In this document: piece after piece, positions 9,213 to 18,129 of the stretch
Position numbering within the stretch: the stretch's first letter is position 1
Layout: the number at the start of each line of letters is the position of its first letter
Source: JBCCOW01 sp039025855
GTDB taxonomy: Bacteria > Planctomycetota > Phycisphaerae > Phycisphaerales > Phycisphaeraceae
Direction: 5' to 3'
Assembly: GCA_039025855.1 (NCBI GenBank)
Contig: JBCCNL010000013.1
Span: 1-64,000 of the forward strand
DNA length: 64,000 bases
The notes under the pieces: generated by a model
Database searches by the model: none
The model's input: only the letters and a program-made list of their open reading frames with translations
Told to the model about the DNA's origin: nothing
Translations under genes and position numbers: made by a program

Positions 9213-10499
9213 TTACTCGCTGGGTTTGCGCCCCATCAGGTCATCGAGCACGCCTTGGTCCGCCTCGGCGGGGGGCGGGACGGCGGCGGGATCGGCCTGG
9301 GGCTTGGGGGTTTCGGTGGGCGGGCTGGTCGGCGGGGCCTGGCCGGTGAGTTGGGCGAGCAGGGCCTCGTCGCCGGCGGGCGTCGGATCAGGCGGTGGGG
9401 GAGTGGGCGAATCGGTGTCCGCTGCGGGTGCTGAGCCCTCGGCTTCGGCGGGCTCGTCGGGTGTATCGAAACGCTGCAGGTTGGCGAGGACCGCTTCGGC
9501 GTCGGCTTCGGGCTGAGATGCGGCCTGGGGGTCAGACTGTCCGGCTGAGAGGAAGTCGGCGATACGGCCGCCGCTCTTGGCGCCGGCGGTACCGACGCCC
9601 TCGGCCTGGGCCTGGGCAACGATGTCGAGGAACAGCTGTTCGAGCTTCATCCGTGGGTGGCTGATGCTTAGGTCGGTGACACCGGCGGACTCGAGAGTGG
9701 TGACGAGCTGCTCCTCGCTGATGCCGGCGAGCGGGCCGGTCGTGATGGTGGTCTGTTGGGACTGGGTGAGCAGGTCGTTGACGGGGCCGCGTTGGCGGAC
9801 CTTGCCGCCGAACATGATGGCGACGCGGTCAGTGACGTCTTCGACATCGGCGAGCAGGTGCGAGCAGAGCAGGACGGTTTTTCCGCGCTCCTTGAGCTGG
9901 AGGATGACGCGTTTGACGTCGGCGGTGGCGATCGGGTCCATGCCGGAGGTCGGCTCGTCGAGGATGAGCAGCTCGGGGTCGTTGATGAGGGCCTGGGCGA
10001 GACCGATCTTGCGGGTCATGCCCTTGGAGAACTCGCCGACGGGTCGGCGGGCGGCGTGTTCGAGCCCGACCATTTCGAGGAGGGTGTCGATGCGCTGCTT
10101 GCGGAGTTGGGTGGGCAGGTGGAAGAGCTTGCCGTAGTACTCGAGGGTTTCGCGGGCGGTGAGGAACTTGTAGAGGTAGGACTCTTCGGGGAGGTAGCCG
10201 ATGCGTTTCTTGGTGGCGACGTCGGTGGGGAGTTTGCTGAAGACGGCGATCTTGCCGGCGGTGGGCTGGAGGAGCCCGAGGAGCATCTTGATGGTGGTGG
10301 ACTTGCCCGAGCCGTTGGGCCCGAGGAGGCCGAAGACCTCGCCGCGGCGGACGTCGAGGTCGATGGCGTCGACGGCGGTGACGCGGGGGCGGAGCCAGAA
10401 GTCTTTGAAGACCTTGGTAAGCCCGACACACTTGATGATTGGCGGCGCGTCCGGGGTCGGGGGCGTCGTCGGGGCCGGGTTGGTCTGGGTGGTGGTCAC
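9213..10499 (-). CDS. ABC transporter ATP-binding protein with long disordered C-terminus
   Basis: 428 residues. Nucleotide-binding domain at about residues 22-250: Walker A GPNGSGKST, signature variant 'FSKGMTRKIG', Walker B 'LLILDEPTSGMD' and H-loop 'LLCSHLL', the CcmA/GldA class of exporter ATPases. The last ~130 residues are rich in P, A, D and E with no fold visible and contain repeated 'LxxLxxFD / LLAQLTGQ / VLDDLMGRK' mini-motifs, possibly docking peptides. It is transcribed with the permease downstream and with the HflK-like gene 33 bp upstream. It may also serve the divergent permease at 15340, which has no ATPase next to it (inference). Confidence 0.93.
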   Translation of the reverse strand: MTTTQTNPAPTTPPTPDAPPIIKCVGLTKVFKDFWLRPRVTAVDAIDLDVRRGEVFGLLGPNGSGKSTTIKMLLGLLQPTAGKIAVFSKLPTDVATKKRIGYLPEESYLYKFLTARETLEYYGKLFHLPTQLRKQRIDTLLEMVGLEHAARRPVGEFSKGMTRKIGLAQALINDPELLILDEPTSGMDPIATADVKRVILQLKERGKTVLLCSHLLADVEDVTDRVAIMFGGKVRQRGPVNDLLTQSQQTTITTGPLAGISEEQLVTTLESAGVTDLSISHPRMKLEQLFLDIVAQAQAEGVGTAGAKSGGRIADFLSAGQSDPQAASQPEADAEAVLANLQRFDTPDEPAEAEGSAPAADTDSPTPPPPDPTPAGDEALLAQLTGQAPPTSPPTETPKPQADPAAVPPPAEADQGVLDDLMGRKPSE

Positions 10500-10532
10500 T
10501 GCGGTTGGGTGGAGGGGAGGGCGGCGAGTGGA

Positions 10533-11855
10533 TCAGCGGTCGGCGACGCCGAGGTCTTCGGCCTGTCGGCGTTCGCGGTCCTTCTCGATGCGGGGGTCGC
10601 GGTTGATTTCGAGGTAGAGCTCGCTTCCCCTGGGGACGAAGAAGGTCTCGTTGAAGTTCTCGGGGTCAAAGAACTTCTGGCGGGCGGCCTGGAGGAAGCG
10701 CTGCTCGAAAAGTCTGGGGTTCTCGAGGTAGGCGGTGTTGAGTTGGCGGAAGCGATCGGCTTCCCGGGTCACCCCCTCGGCGAGGTTGGTGCGTAGGGAC
10801 TGGGCCTGCTCGATGATGAGGGCGGCCTCGCCACCGATGGCGAAGGTGCCGCGGTCGGTGTCGAGGGAGAGCTGGCGGAAAGCCTGATTGAGGCGGGCTT
10901 CGAGGTCGGCGAGGTTGGGGTCGTTCCGGGGTGTGGCTTCGTAGGCGTTGATGAGTTGAGCGAGGGGGCCGTCGCGTCGGTCGGAGCGGGGTGCGGCGGC
11001 GGGACCGCCGGCGGACTGGAGGGTGCGGGCGCGGTCGCGTTCGGCTTCTTCGATGGCTTTGGCGCGTTCGGCCTCGGCGTTGTTGACCTGGTTGTAGGCG
11101 GCGCGGGCGGCGATGGGCATGGCCGGGCGGATGACTTCGATGCGGTCGATGGTGATGCCGGTGCGGAGGTCGGTGAGGGTGCGGTTGGCGTGGTCGGTGG
11201 CTCCGCCGAGGCGGGCGCGGCCGGCGATGAAGTCGTCGGCTTCGACGGTGGCGGCGGCATGGACGAGGCCGGTCTCGGCGGCGGTGCGGGTGACGGCTTC
11301 GGCTTGCTGGAGGTCGCCGAGGCTGCGGACGTAGGCCTCGACGTCGGTGACCCGGAAGGTGACGCGGAAGGTGCCGTGGACGATGTTGGCGTCGCCGGTG
11401 ATGAGGTAGCCGTCGGTGAGGGGGTTGAGCGGGCCGGTGCGACCTTCCTGGGCGAGTTCTTCGTCGGTCTTGGTCTGGTCTTCGACGCCGCGCTCGAAGA
11501 AGAACGCGGAGTTGAGGCTGATGGACTGGGGGGCGGTGGTGACGATGACGCGGGACTCAAAAGGCAGGGGGAGCCCGAGGTGGGTGCCGGGGCCGAAGAC
11601 GCGTTGGCCGGGTTCGCCGACGATCTTGCCAAAGCGGAGTTTGACCGCGGCCTGCTGCTGGTCGACGGTGAAGGTGCCCGAGACGAGGTAGATGGCCACG
11701 AGGACGATCATCACGAACTTGAGCAGCAGGAAGGCGACACGCAGCGCGTCGGAGAGGGATTGCGCAGCGGGGTCGGGCGCGACCGGTGGGGCGCTGTCGA
11801 CGGCGAGGCCGGCGTCGGTGGTTTCGGGTTGGGACGGGTCTTCGGGGCTGGCCAT
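10533..11855 (-). CDS. hflK: HflK-like SPFH/prohibitin-domain membrane protein
   Basis: 440 residues. A short cytoplasmic N-terminus, one membrane helix (about 37-62) and an SPFH domain starting 'TFTVDQQQAAVKLRFGKIVG' with 'FGPGTHLGLPLPFESRV'. A coiled-coil follows ('AEAERAKAIEEAERDRARTL'). In Proteobacteria HflK and HflC form a cage around the FtsH protease; FtsH is not in this window. The insert after the membrane-proximal beta domain ('GVEDQTKTDEELAQEGRTG') is longer than usual. It is gene 3 of the six-gene operon, 15 bp after the HflC-like gene. Confidence 0.82.
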   Translation of the reverse strand: MASPEDPSQPETTDAGLAVDSAPPVAPDPAAQSLSDALRVAFLLLKFVMIVLVAIYLVSGTFTVDQQQAAVKLRFGKIVGEPGQRVFGPGTHLGLPLPFESRVIVTTAPQSISLNSAFFFERGVEDQTKTDEELAQEGRTGPLNPLTDGYLITGDANIVHGTFRVTFRVTDVEAYVRSLGDLQQAEAVTRTAAETGLVHAAATVEADDFIAGRARLGGATDHANRTLTDLRTGITIDRIEVIRPAMPIAARAAYNQVNNAEAERAKAIEEAERDRARTLQSAGGPAAAPRSDRRDGPLAQLINAYEATPRNDPNLADLEARLNQAFRQLSLDTDRGTFAIGGEAALIIEQAQSLRTNLAEGVTREADRFRQLNTAYLENPRLFEQRFLQAARQKFFDPENFNETFFVPRGSELYLEINRDPRIEKDRERRQAEDLGVADR

Positions 11856-11870
11856 GGCGTGGTGGCGGGT

Positions 11871-12803
11871 TTAGTTTCCGGCGTCTTCGGGCTTCGTGAG
11901 CAGTTCGTCGATCAGCAGGTCGAGGGCGCTGAGCTCGCTGCCGCTGAGGATGAAAGTGGCTTGCCCGGATGCGAGGGCCTGCTCGAGCATCTCGACGCGG
12001 AGGAGGAACTCGCCGAGCTTGGGGTTTTCGGTGAAGGTGGCGATCTGTTCGGCGACCACAGCTTCGCCCTCGGCCTTGATCTCGGAGGCCTGGCTGTTGG
12101 CGAAGGCACGGATGCGTTCAGCGATCTGCTCAGCTTTGGAGCGGATGTCGTTGGCCTGGGTCTGGCCTTCTTCACGCGTGTTGGCGGCGAGGGCTTCACG
12201 GGAGGCGACCATGCGTTCGAAGACTTTCTCGGAGATGGCTTCGGGGAACTGGAGGCTGCGGATGCCGAAGCTCTCGATGAGGATGCCCATGTCGTTGGCG
12301 GCGTTGGGGCTGGCGCTGGTGAGGCTGGTGCGCATGACCTCGAGGCACTTGGCTTCGATCTCGTCGAGCTTGACCTTGGAGGGGTCGTTGTTGACCAGGT
12401 CACTGAACTGGTAGTTGGCGAGGACGGCGCGGGGGCCTTCGGACATGGTGGCGAGGATGCGCTGCTCGGCTTCGCCGAGGGTGCGGGTGGTCTTGGTGAA
12501 GGTGAGGGGGTTGTCGACCTTGTAGGTGATGAACATGCGGACGATGACGGAGTAGCCGTCGGTGGTCTGGATTTCGGTGGCGGGCTTGTCGAGGAGTTGG
12601 AGGGTGGTGGGGTAGGTGAAGACGGTGTGGTAGACGGGGAAGCGGTAGTGGATGCCGGGCTGGTCGATGACGGAGCGTTCGTCGACGGAGCCGAGGGTGC
12701 TGCGGACGGCGACCTGGTTGTACTGCACGGTGAACGTGAGCATGTAGAAGAGCAGGGCGCCGACGATGGCGATGGCGATGATGATGACGGGCAGGCGTTT
12801 CAT
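11871..12803 (-). CDS. hflC: HflC-like SPFH/prohibitin-domain membrane protein
   Basis: 310 residues, the usual HflC size. N-terminal membrane anchor (about 4-22, 'LPVIIIAIAIVGALLFYML'), SPFH domain beginning 'YNQVAVRSTLGSVDE', 'QPGIHYRFPVYHTVFTYPTT', and a coiled-coil 'EEGQTQANDIRSKAEQIAERI' before the conserved 'SEIKAEGEAVVAEQ' and a C-terminal 'FILSGSELSALDLL'. It precedes the HflK-like gene, the reverse of the E. coli hflKC order. Likely forms hetero-oligomeric membrane microdomain cages with its two SPFH neighbours. Confidence 0.85.
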   Translation of the reverse strand: MKRLPVIIIAIAIVGALLFYMLTFTVQYNQVAVRSTLGSVDERSVIDQPGIHYRFPVYHTVFTYPTTLQLLDKPATEIQTTDGYSVIVRMFITYKVDNPLTFTKTTRTLGEAEQRILATMSEGPRAVLANYQFSDLVNNDPSKVKLDEIEAKCLEVMRTSLTSASPNAANDMGILIESFGIRSLQFPEAISEKVFERMVASREALAANTREEGQTQANDIRSKAEQIAERIRAFANSQASEIKAEGEAVVAEQIATFTENPKLGEFLLRVEMLEQALASGQATFILSGSELSALDLLIDELLTKPEDAGN

Positions 12804-12846
12804 GGCGTGGTAGAGGGGTGGGCTGGGTGGGGTAATTGGGGTGGGG

Positions 12847-15033
12847 TTAGTTGGTCAAGCCTTCGATCGCGGTGGACTCGTCGGGGAGGGTGAGTCGGAT
12901 GAGGGGGGACTGGTCGGTGTTGCCGGGCAGGAAGTACTTTCGGCCGGGGCTGAGGCTGCTGCCGAGGGTTCGGTATTTGAGGCGTTGGAGGTAGTAGGCG
13001 GGTGCGGCGTTGAAGGCGGCGACCTGGCTGGGGAACTTGGCGGAGCGGGCCTCGGCATCGAGGATGAGCCGGGTACGCGCGGCGCGGGCCTCGGCGATGA
13101 GTCGAGAGGCCTGACCGCCGGCGGAGGCGACGAGGGCTTCGACGTTTTGTCGCTGGTCGGCTTTGGCGGTGGTGTCGGCGTCGGGGTCGGAGTTGAGCCG
13201 GTTGAGTTCGAGGATGGCGTCGTTGATGGCCATGGCCTGAGCGCGGGAGCCGGCGACCTCGGCGAGGGTTTTGGATTCGTCGGCGCGGGCGCGTTCGACT
13301 TCGGTGTTGCGTTCCTGGAGGGCGGCGGCCTGTTCCTGGAACTTGGTGGCGACCTCGCCTTGTGCGGGGGGTTGAGCGGTGACGAACCCGACGGAGAGGA
13401 TCTTGATGCCGAGGTCGTAGGGGCCGTTGGGTCCGAGCTCTTCTTCGAGGGCGGTGCGGAGGGCTTCGCCGGCGGCGTCGCGATCGACGGCGAGGAGCTG
13501 GTCGATGCTGCGGGTGGCGGCGAAGGCGGAGAGCTTCTGGGCGGCGACGGACTCGACGATGTCGAGGGGCCGGCCGGCGGCGTTGATGTAGCGGGATAGC
13601 CCGAGCTCGTAGTCGGGGTGGATCTGCCAGCGGACGGCGATGCCCAGGACGGCGTATTCGCCGAGGATGGCTTGGCTGTCGGCGTCGGCGGGGTCGGCGA
13701 GGTCTTGGGCCTGCGTGGCGGCGGGGAGGAAGTCGAAGTCGGGGTTGATCTCGGAGGACTCGGCATCGACACGTGACGGGGCGATGACGGTGTAGGTCTG
13801 GGTGTCGGCGTTGAGTTCGGAGGCCCAGAGGATGGGTTCGGTGTTGTTGAGGGCTTCGGGGGGGATGCCGACGATGGTCTGCTGGACGGCGTAGACGGGG
13901 TAGGACTGGGCTCGCCCGATGGGCCAGGGGGCTTTGAAGTTGAGCCCGGGGTAGGCGGGTCGGGGGTTCTTGCCGAAGTGGGTGATGACGGCTTGTTGGT
14001 CGGGCTGGACGAAGACGAGGCAGGAGAGCCCGAAGAGGATGGCGGCGGCGAAGCCGATGAGGGGCAGGAGGGCACGGCCGAGGAGCTGGTAGAGCCAGGA
14101 GGAGGAAAAGTCGATCCCGAACTGGTAGCGGAGGGTTTCGGCGACGATTTTGGAGAGCGACTCGGGTCGGGTGAGGAAGCCGAGGAGTCGGGAGTCAAAT
14201 GCGGCTCGGGGGACTTCCCCGGGCTTGCGGGGCCGGTAGAGGCCGAAGACGAAGGAGAGGAGGATCTCGACGCCGAGCAGGGCCATGAAGCCGGGGATGA
14301 CGATGGCAAGGAGGCCGAAGACGCCGGGGACGCCGGCGAATTCGAGGATGGTGGCGAGGAGGAGGGCGAGCGCGATGGCGAGGCAGCCCATGAGGTAGGC
14401 GGCCCCGCCGCGGAGCATCTGCCAGGCCTCGACCTTGGTCATGCCGGCGATGGCACGGGCGACGAGGAAGGCGACGAGGGACTGGAAGGCGAAGAGTGCG
14501 AGGAGGATGCCGAGGTTGGCGTTGGGGTCGAGTGCGGCGGTGCGGAGGGGCTCGAGGTTGAGGGGGTCGCCGGGCTCGCGTGGGGGGATGAGGTTGAGGT
14601 TGCCGACGAGGAGGGCGAGGCCCGCGGCGAGGAGGTAGACGGCGATGAAGACGGCGACGATGTTGAGCCCGAAGCGGTAGAGCTTTTCGAGCCGGGTTCG
14701 GGCGAGGGCGAGCTGTTGGCCGGCCTCATCGAAGAGCTTGGCGGCCTGCTGGTCGGAGGCGGCGAGCTGTTCGGCTTCGAGGGCTTCGAGGCGTTCGAGC
14801 TTGTGCTGGTGGTAGAGGACCCAGAGGCTGATCCAGAGGGCGAGTCCGCCGAAGGCATGCCAGGCGGCGGCGTTGAGGGCGAGGGAGGAGGCGAAGATCC
14901 CGGAGAGGGCGATGAAGATGCCCAGGCCGATCTGGGTGGCGAGGCCGGCACCGGCGGCGAGGGCGGCGCGTCGATAGGTCAGGCTATCGGGGGCGGGGTT
15001 GGGGGCCGAACTGGAGGGCGAAGAGGTGGGCAT
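12847..15033 (-). CDS. Polytopic membrane protein with C-terminal SPFH domain
   Basis: 728 residues from ATG 15033 (MPTSSPSSSAPNP); the frame is open far upstream but that part is low-complexity shadow of the divergent gene. About eight predicted membrane segments occur in the first 380 residues, the last being 'LIGFAAAILFGLSCLVFVQP'. An SPFH domain then starts at 'QAVITHFGKNPRPAYPGLNF' and runs to about 630, ending in a coiled-coil ('QEQAAALQERNTEVERARAD') and 'ARAARTRLILDAEARSAKFP'. Most SPFH proteins have one anchor, so the polytopic N-terminus is unusual. First gene of the six-gene operon; 43 bp to hflC. Confidence 0.83.
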   Translation of the reverse strand: MPTSSPSSSAPNPAPDSLTYRRAALAAGAGLATQIGLGIFIALSGIFASSLALNAAAWHAFGGLALWISLWVLYHQHKLERLEALEAEQLAASDQQAAKLFDEAGQQLALARTRLEKLYRFGLNIVAVFIAVYLLAAGLALLVGNLNLIPPREPGDPLNLEPLRTAALDPNANLGILLALFAFQSLVAFLVARAIAGMTKVEAWQMLRGGAAYLMGCLAIALALLLATILEFAGVPGVFGLLAIVIPGFMALLGVEILLSFVFGLYRPRKPGEVPRAAFDSRLLGFLTRPESLSKIVAETLRYQFGIDFSSSWLYQLLGRALLPLIGFAAAILFGLSCLVFVQPDQQAVITHFGKNPRPAYPGLNFKAPWPIGRAQSYPVYAVQQTIVGIPPEALNNTEPILWASELNADTQTYTVIAPSRVDAESSEINPDFDFLPAATQAQDLADPADADSQAILGEYAVLGIAVRWQIHPDYELGLSRYINAAGRPLDIVESVAAQKLSAFAATRSIDQLLAVDRDAAGEALRTALEEELGPNGPYDLGIKILSVGFVTAQPPAQGEVATKFQEQAAALQERNTEVERARADESKTLAEVAGSRAQAMAINDAILELNRLNSDPDADTTAKADQRQNVEALVASAGGQASRLIAEARAARTRLILDAEARSAKFPSQVAAFNAAPAYYLQRLKYRTLGSSLSPGRKYFLPGNTDQSPLIRLTLPDESTAIEGLTN

Positions 15034-15339
15034 CTGGGGTGGGATGCGGTGGGCGGGCGTTTGGGTGTCGGGGGACGGATCGAGAGAAACAACCGGGCGT
15101 ACAGCCCCGGGGGGCGTTCGAGAGCCCAACAGAATAGCGATGTTACGCGGGTCTCGGCGTTTGGTTCGCTTCGGGGTGTGGCGGTCGGATGAGTTATCGG
15201 GGCGACCCGGTAATTGGCGGGGTTGGGGATAGCCGGTCGGGTCAGCGGAGCGGGGCGTGGAACGCTGGGAGGAAAGGCGGGTCGGGATGGCAAAACAGCG
15301 GGAACCTTTGGGGGGTAACGCCTCGTATGATGCGATCCC
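15034..15339. promoter_or_regulatory. 306-bp divergent intergenic region
   Basis: Lies between the first SPFH gene (minus) and the divergent ABC-2 permease (plus), so it must hold promoters for both. It is GC-rich with no convincing sigma-70 pair and no clear ribosome binding site before the GTG at 15340. No open frame with coding character was seen in it. Confidence 0.5.
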
Positions 15340-16635
15340 GTGTTCGAACAGTTCTGGACCATCACGCGCAACACCTTCACGGAAGCGATCCGGCAGCCGA
15401 TCTACGTGGTGTTGATTCTGGCGGGCGTGTTGATGCTGATCCTGAACCCGTTCCTGTCGGCGTATTCGATGGAGGCGGGGAGGTTCGGCGATAACAAGAT
15501 GCTGGTGGATATGGGGCTGTCGACGCTGTTTATTGTGGGGCTGCTGCTGGCGGCGTTCTCGGCGACGGGGGTGATGTCGGCAGAGATCGAGAGCCGGACC
15601 GTGCTGACGGTGGTGAGCAAACCGGTGCCTCGGCCGTTGGTGGTGCTGGGCAAGTTCGCGGGGGTGATCGGGGCGATCAGCGTGTCGTATCTGATATTGG
15701 CGATGGTGCTGGGGCTTTCGGTTCGGCACCGGGTAATGTCGACGGCATCGCAGGATTTGGATTGGCCGGTGTTGAGCTTCGGGGTGGGGTTCAGTCTTGT
15801 TGCGATTGGGGTGGCGACGTTCGGGAACTATTTCTTCCGGTGGGTTTGGGCGTCGACGATGGTGTTGGGGTTGGCGGTGGCGTCGGTGTGTGCGTTCGCG
15901 TTGGTGCTGGTGGTTGGGCCGGAGTGGGGGTTTCAGTCGCCGGTGGCGGAGCTGTCGCGGGATGACTGGTTTATGGGGCAGACGCTGATCGGGACGGTGT
16001 TGGTGTGGTTTGGCGTGATGATCCTGGGGTCGGTGGCGGTGACGGTTTCGACGCGGCTGGGGCAGGTGCCGACGGTGCTGATCTGTGTGCTGGTGTTCGG
16101 GGCGGGGGTGCTCAGCCAGTCGTACATCCGGGCGATTGACAACAAGATCGGGGTGACGTCGGAGGCGCACTTTGCGCACAGCGGGGACGGCCGGGTGAGC
16201 CCGTGGCACCGGATGCTGGAGACGTGGCGGAACCTGGACCTTCGGCAGTCGGTGAAGATGAGCCTGGCACGGCAGTCGGATACGTTCACGCGGGAGCGGT
16301 TTGATCTGCTGGTGGGTGAGCTTGAGATGAGTGAGGCGGAGCGGGAGGAGGCGTTCCGGTTCTACGTGGTGGAGCGGCAGCTGCCCGAGGCGGTGGTGGA
16401 TGACTTGGCGGAGGCGGCACGGCTTCCGTACAGCGAACGGGTGATCTGCACGGCGGGGGTGTTGCTGCACTGGATGGCGCCGAACCTGCAGTACTTATGG
16501 CCGGCGGATGCGATCACGCAGGGGCACATGATCCCGGCGAGCTATGTGCTGCGCTGTGCGATCTATGCGGTGACCTACATGCTGGCGGTGCTGGCGATCG
16601 GTGTGGTGTTGTTCCAGCGGCGCGAGGTGGGTTAG
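15340..16635 (+). CDS. ABC-2 type transporter permease (divergent)
   Basis: 431 residues from a GTG start; the N-terminus FEQFWTITRNTFTEAIRQPIY is the standard opening of ABC-2 permeases, followed by six membrane helices and 'VMSAEIESRTVLTVVSKPVPR', the permease core that contacts the ATPase. A soluble stretch at about 265-360 ('HSGDGRVSPWHRMLETWRNL') sits before the last helices. No ATPase gene is adjacent on this strand; the ATPase at 9213-10499 of the divergent operon is the nearest candidate partner, so the two operons may encode one exporter with two different permease subunits (inference). Confidence 0.85.
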   Translation: MFEQFWTITRNTFTEAIRQPIYVVLILAGVLMLILNPFLSAYSMEAGRFGDNKMLVDMGLSTLFIVGLLLAAFSATGVMSAEIESRTVLTVVSKPVPRPLVVLGKFAGVIGAISVSYLILAMVLGLSVRHRVMSTASQDLDWPVLSFGVGFSLVAIGVATFGNYFFRWVWASTMVLGLAVASVCAFALVLVVGPEWGFQSPVAELSRDDWFMGQTLIGTVLVWFGVMILGSVAVTVSTRLGQVPTVLICVLVFGAGVLSQSYIRAIDNKIGVTSEAHFAHSGDGRVSPWHRMLETWRNLDLRQSVKMSLARQSDTFTRERFDLLVGELEMSEAEREEAFRFYVVERQLPEAVVDDLAEAARLPYSERVICTAGVLLHWMAPNLQYLWPADAITQGHMIPASYVLRCAIYAVTYMLAVLAIGVVLFQRREVG

Positions 16636-16700
16636 CGGTTTAGGTTGGTGGGAATATGGTGGTGTCGTTGGGCTTGGGGGGAGCCGTTAGGATGCGCGGC

Positions 16701-18125
16701 ATGGACGAGGCAGAGTCGGCGTCGCCGCTGATGTTGAGTGTGAGCGGGATGCGGGGGATTGTGGGGGGGAGCCTGACGCCGGAGGTCCTGAGCCGGTATG
16801 GCGTGGCGATCGGGGAGTGGTTAATGGTTGAGGCTGGGGGAGGGCCGGGCCTGCGGGTGGCGGTGGGTCGGGATTCGCGGCAGTCGGGGGAGATGGTGGA
16901 GATGGCGGTGGTGTCGGGGTTGTTGGCGGTGGGTTGCTGTGTTACTCGGCTTGGAGTGGTGTCGACGCCGGGGGTCGGGGTGGCGGCGCGGGAGCTGGGC
17001 TGCGGAGGTTCGGTGGTGATCACGGCAAGCCATAACCCGGCACCGTGGAACGGGGTGAAGGTGCTGCGGGCGGACGGCGCGGCGCCGTCGGCGGCGGAGG
17101 CGTCGGCGTTGATCGAGCGGTTCAAGACGGGGCCGGCGGGTCTGGTTGGATCGCCGGCGGTGGGTGGGGTGGATGAGCACGGCGACGCGGTGGGGGTGCA
17201 TGTGGATCGGGTGTTGGCGGAGGTGGATGTGGAGGCGATCCGGTCGGCGGGGCTGCGGGCGGTGGTGGACTCGACGTGCGGGGCGGGAGGCGCCGCGGCG
17301 CGGCGGCTGTTGGAGGCGCTGGGGGTCGGGTTGGTGCACCTGCACGCGGAGCCGAGCGGCGTGTTTCCGCACCCACCGGAGCCGACGGAGGAAAACCTGA
17401 CGGAGTTGTGCGGGGTGGTGGCGGCGGAAGGGGTGGACGTGGGTTTCGCGCAGGACACGGACGCGGACCGGTTGGCGTTGGTGGACGAGACGGGGCGTTA
17501 CATCGGCGAGGAGTACACGCTGGCGTTGTGTGCGCGGCACTTGCTCGAGCGGCCCGGCACGGACGCGGGTGGTGGCGGGGTGGTGGCGGCGAACCTCTCG
17601 ACGAGCCGGATGGTGGATGACGTGGTGGCGGCGAGCGGGGTGGCGGGGGCGCGGGTGGTGCGGTCGGCGGTGGGCGAGGCGAACGTGGTCTCGGCGATGC
17701 TGGGGGCGGGCGGCGTGATCGGTGGTGAAGGCAACGGCGGGATCATCTGGGACCGGATCGGGCGGGTGCGGGACTCGATCGCGGGGATGGCGCTGGTGTG
17801 CGAGATGCTGGCGATGCGTAAGCGGGGGGATGGGGCGCGGTTGTCGGGGGTTGTGGCGGAGCGGCCGGCGTATGCGATGGTGAAGGCGAAGGTGGGTGCG
17901 GAGCCGGGGCTGATCGCGCGGTTGGGGGAGGTGTTGCCGGGGGCGTTCCCGGAGGCCTCGGCGGACACGCAGGACGGGGTGCGTTTGGATTGGGAGGACT
18001 GCTGGGTGCATGTGCGGGCGAGCAACACGGAGCCGATCGTTCGGCTGATTGCGGAGGCGCGGGATCGCGATCGGGCGGAGGGCTTGGTGAAGGCGGCGAG
18101 CGAGGCGTTGGGGCTGAGCGGATGA
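16701..18125 (+). CDS. Phosphohexomutase (phosphoglucosamine/phosphomannomutase family)
   Basis: 474 residues from ATG 16701 (MDEAESASPLML); an ATG at 16692 is also in frame but too close to AGG to use it as ribosome site. All four alpha-D-phosphohexomutase signatures are present: phosphoserine loop 'VVITASHNPAPWNG', metal loop 'DTDADRLAL', sugar-binding 'GGEGNGG' and phosphate-binding 'VRASNTEPIVR'. It interconverts hexose 6- and 1-phosphates; the GlmM reaction for cell-wall UDP-GlcNAc is the most likely role, but PMM/PGM activity cannot be excluded from sequence. Followed after 4 bp by the Sua5-like gene. Confidence 0.9.
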   Translation: MDEAESASPLMLSVSGMRGIVGGSLTPEVLSRYGVAIGEWLMVEAGGGPGLRVAVGRDSRQSGEMVEMAVVSGLLAVGCCVTRLGVVSTPGVGVAARELGCGGSVVITASHNPAPWNGVKVLRADGAAPSAAEASALIERFKTGPAGLVGSPAVGGVDEHGDAVGVHVDRVLAEVDVEAIRSAGLRAVVDSTCGAGGAAARRLLEALGVGLVHLHAEPSGVFPHPPEPTEENLTELCGVVAAEGVDVGFAQDTDADRLALVDETGRYIGEEYTLALCARHLLERPGTDAGGGGVVAANLSTSRMVDDVVAASGVAGARVVRSAVGEANVVSAMLGAGGVIGGEGNGGIIWDRIGRVRDSIAGMALVCEMLAMRKRGDGARLSGVVAERPAYAMVKAKVGAEPGLIARLGEVLPGAFPEASADTQDGVRLDWEDCWVHVRASNTEPIVRLIAEARDRDRAEGLVKAASEALGLSG

Positions 18126-18129
18126 GGCG

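Noticed and set aside
12847..16470. A 1207-residue open frame on the minus strand
   Set aside because: Only the part from 15033 onward has membrane and SPFH signatures; the N-terminal 479 residues lie opposite the ABC-2 permease gene and are low-complexity.
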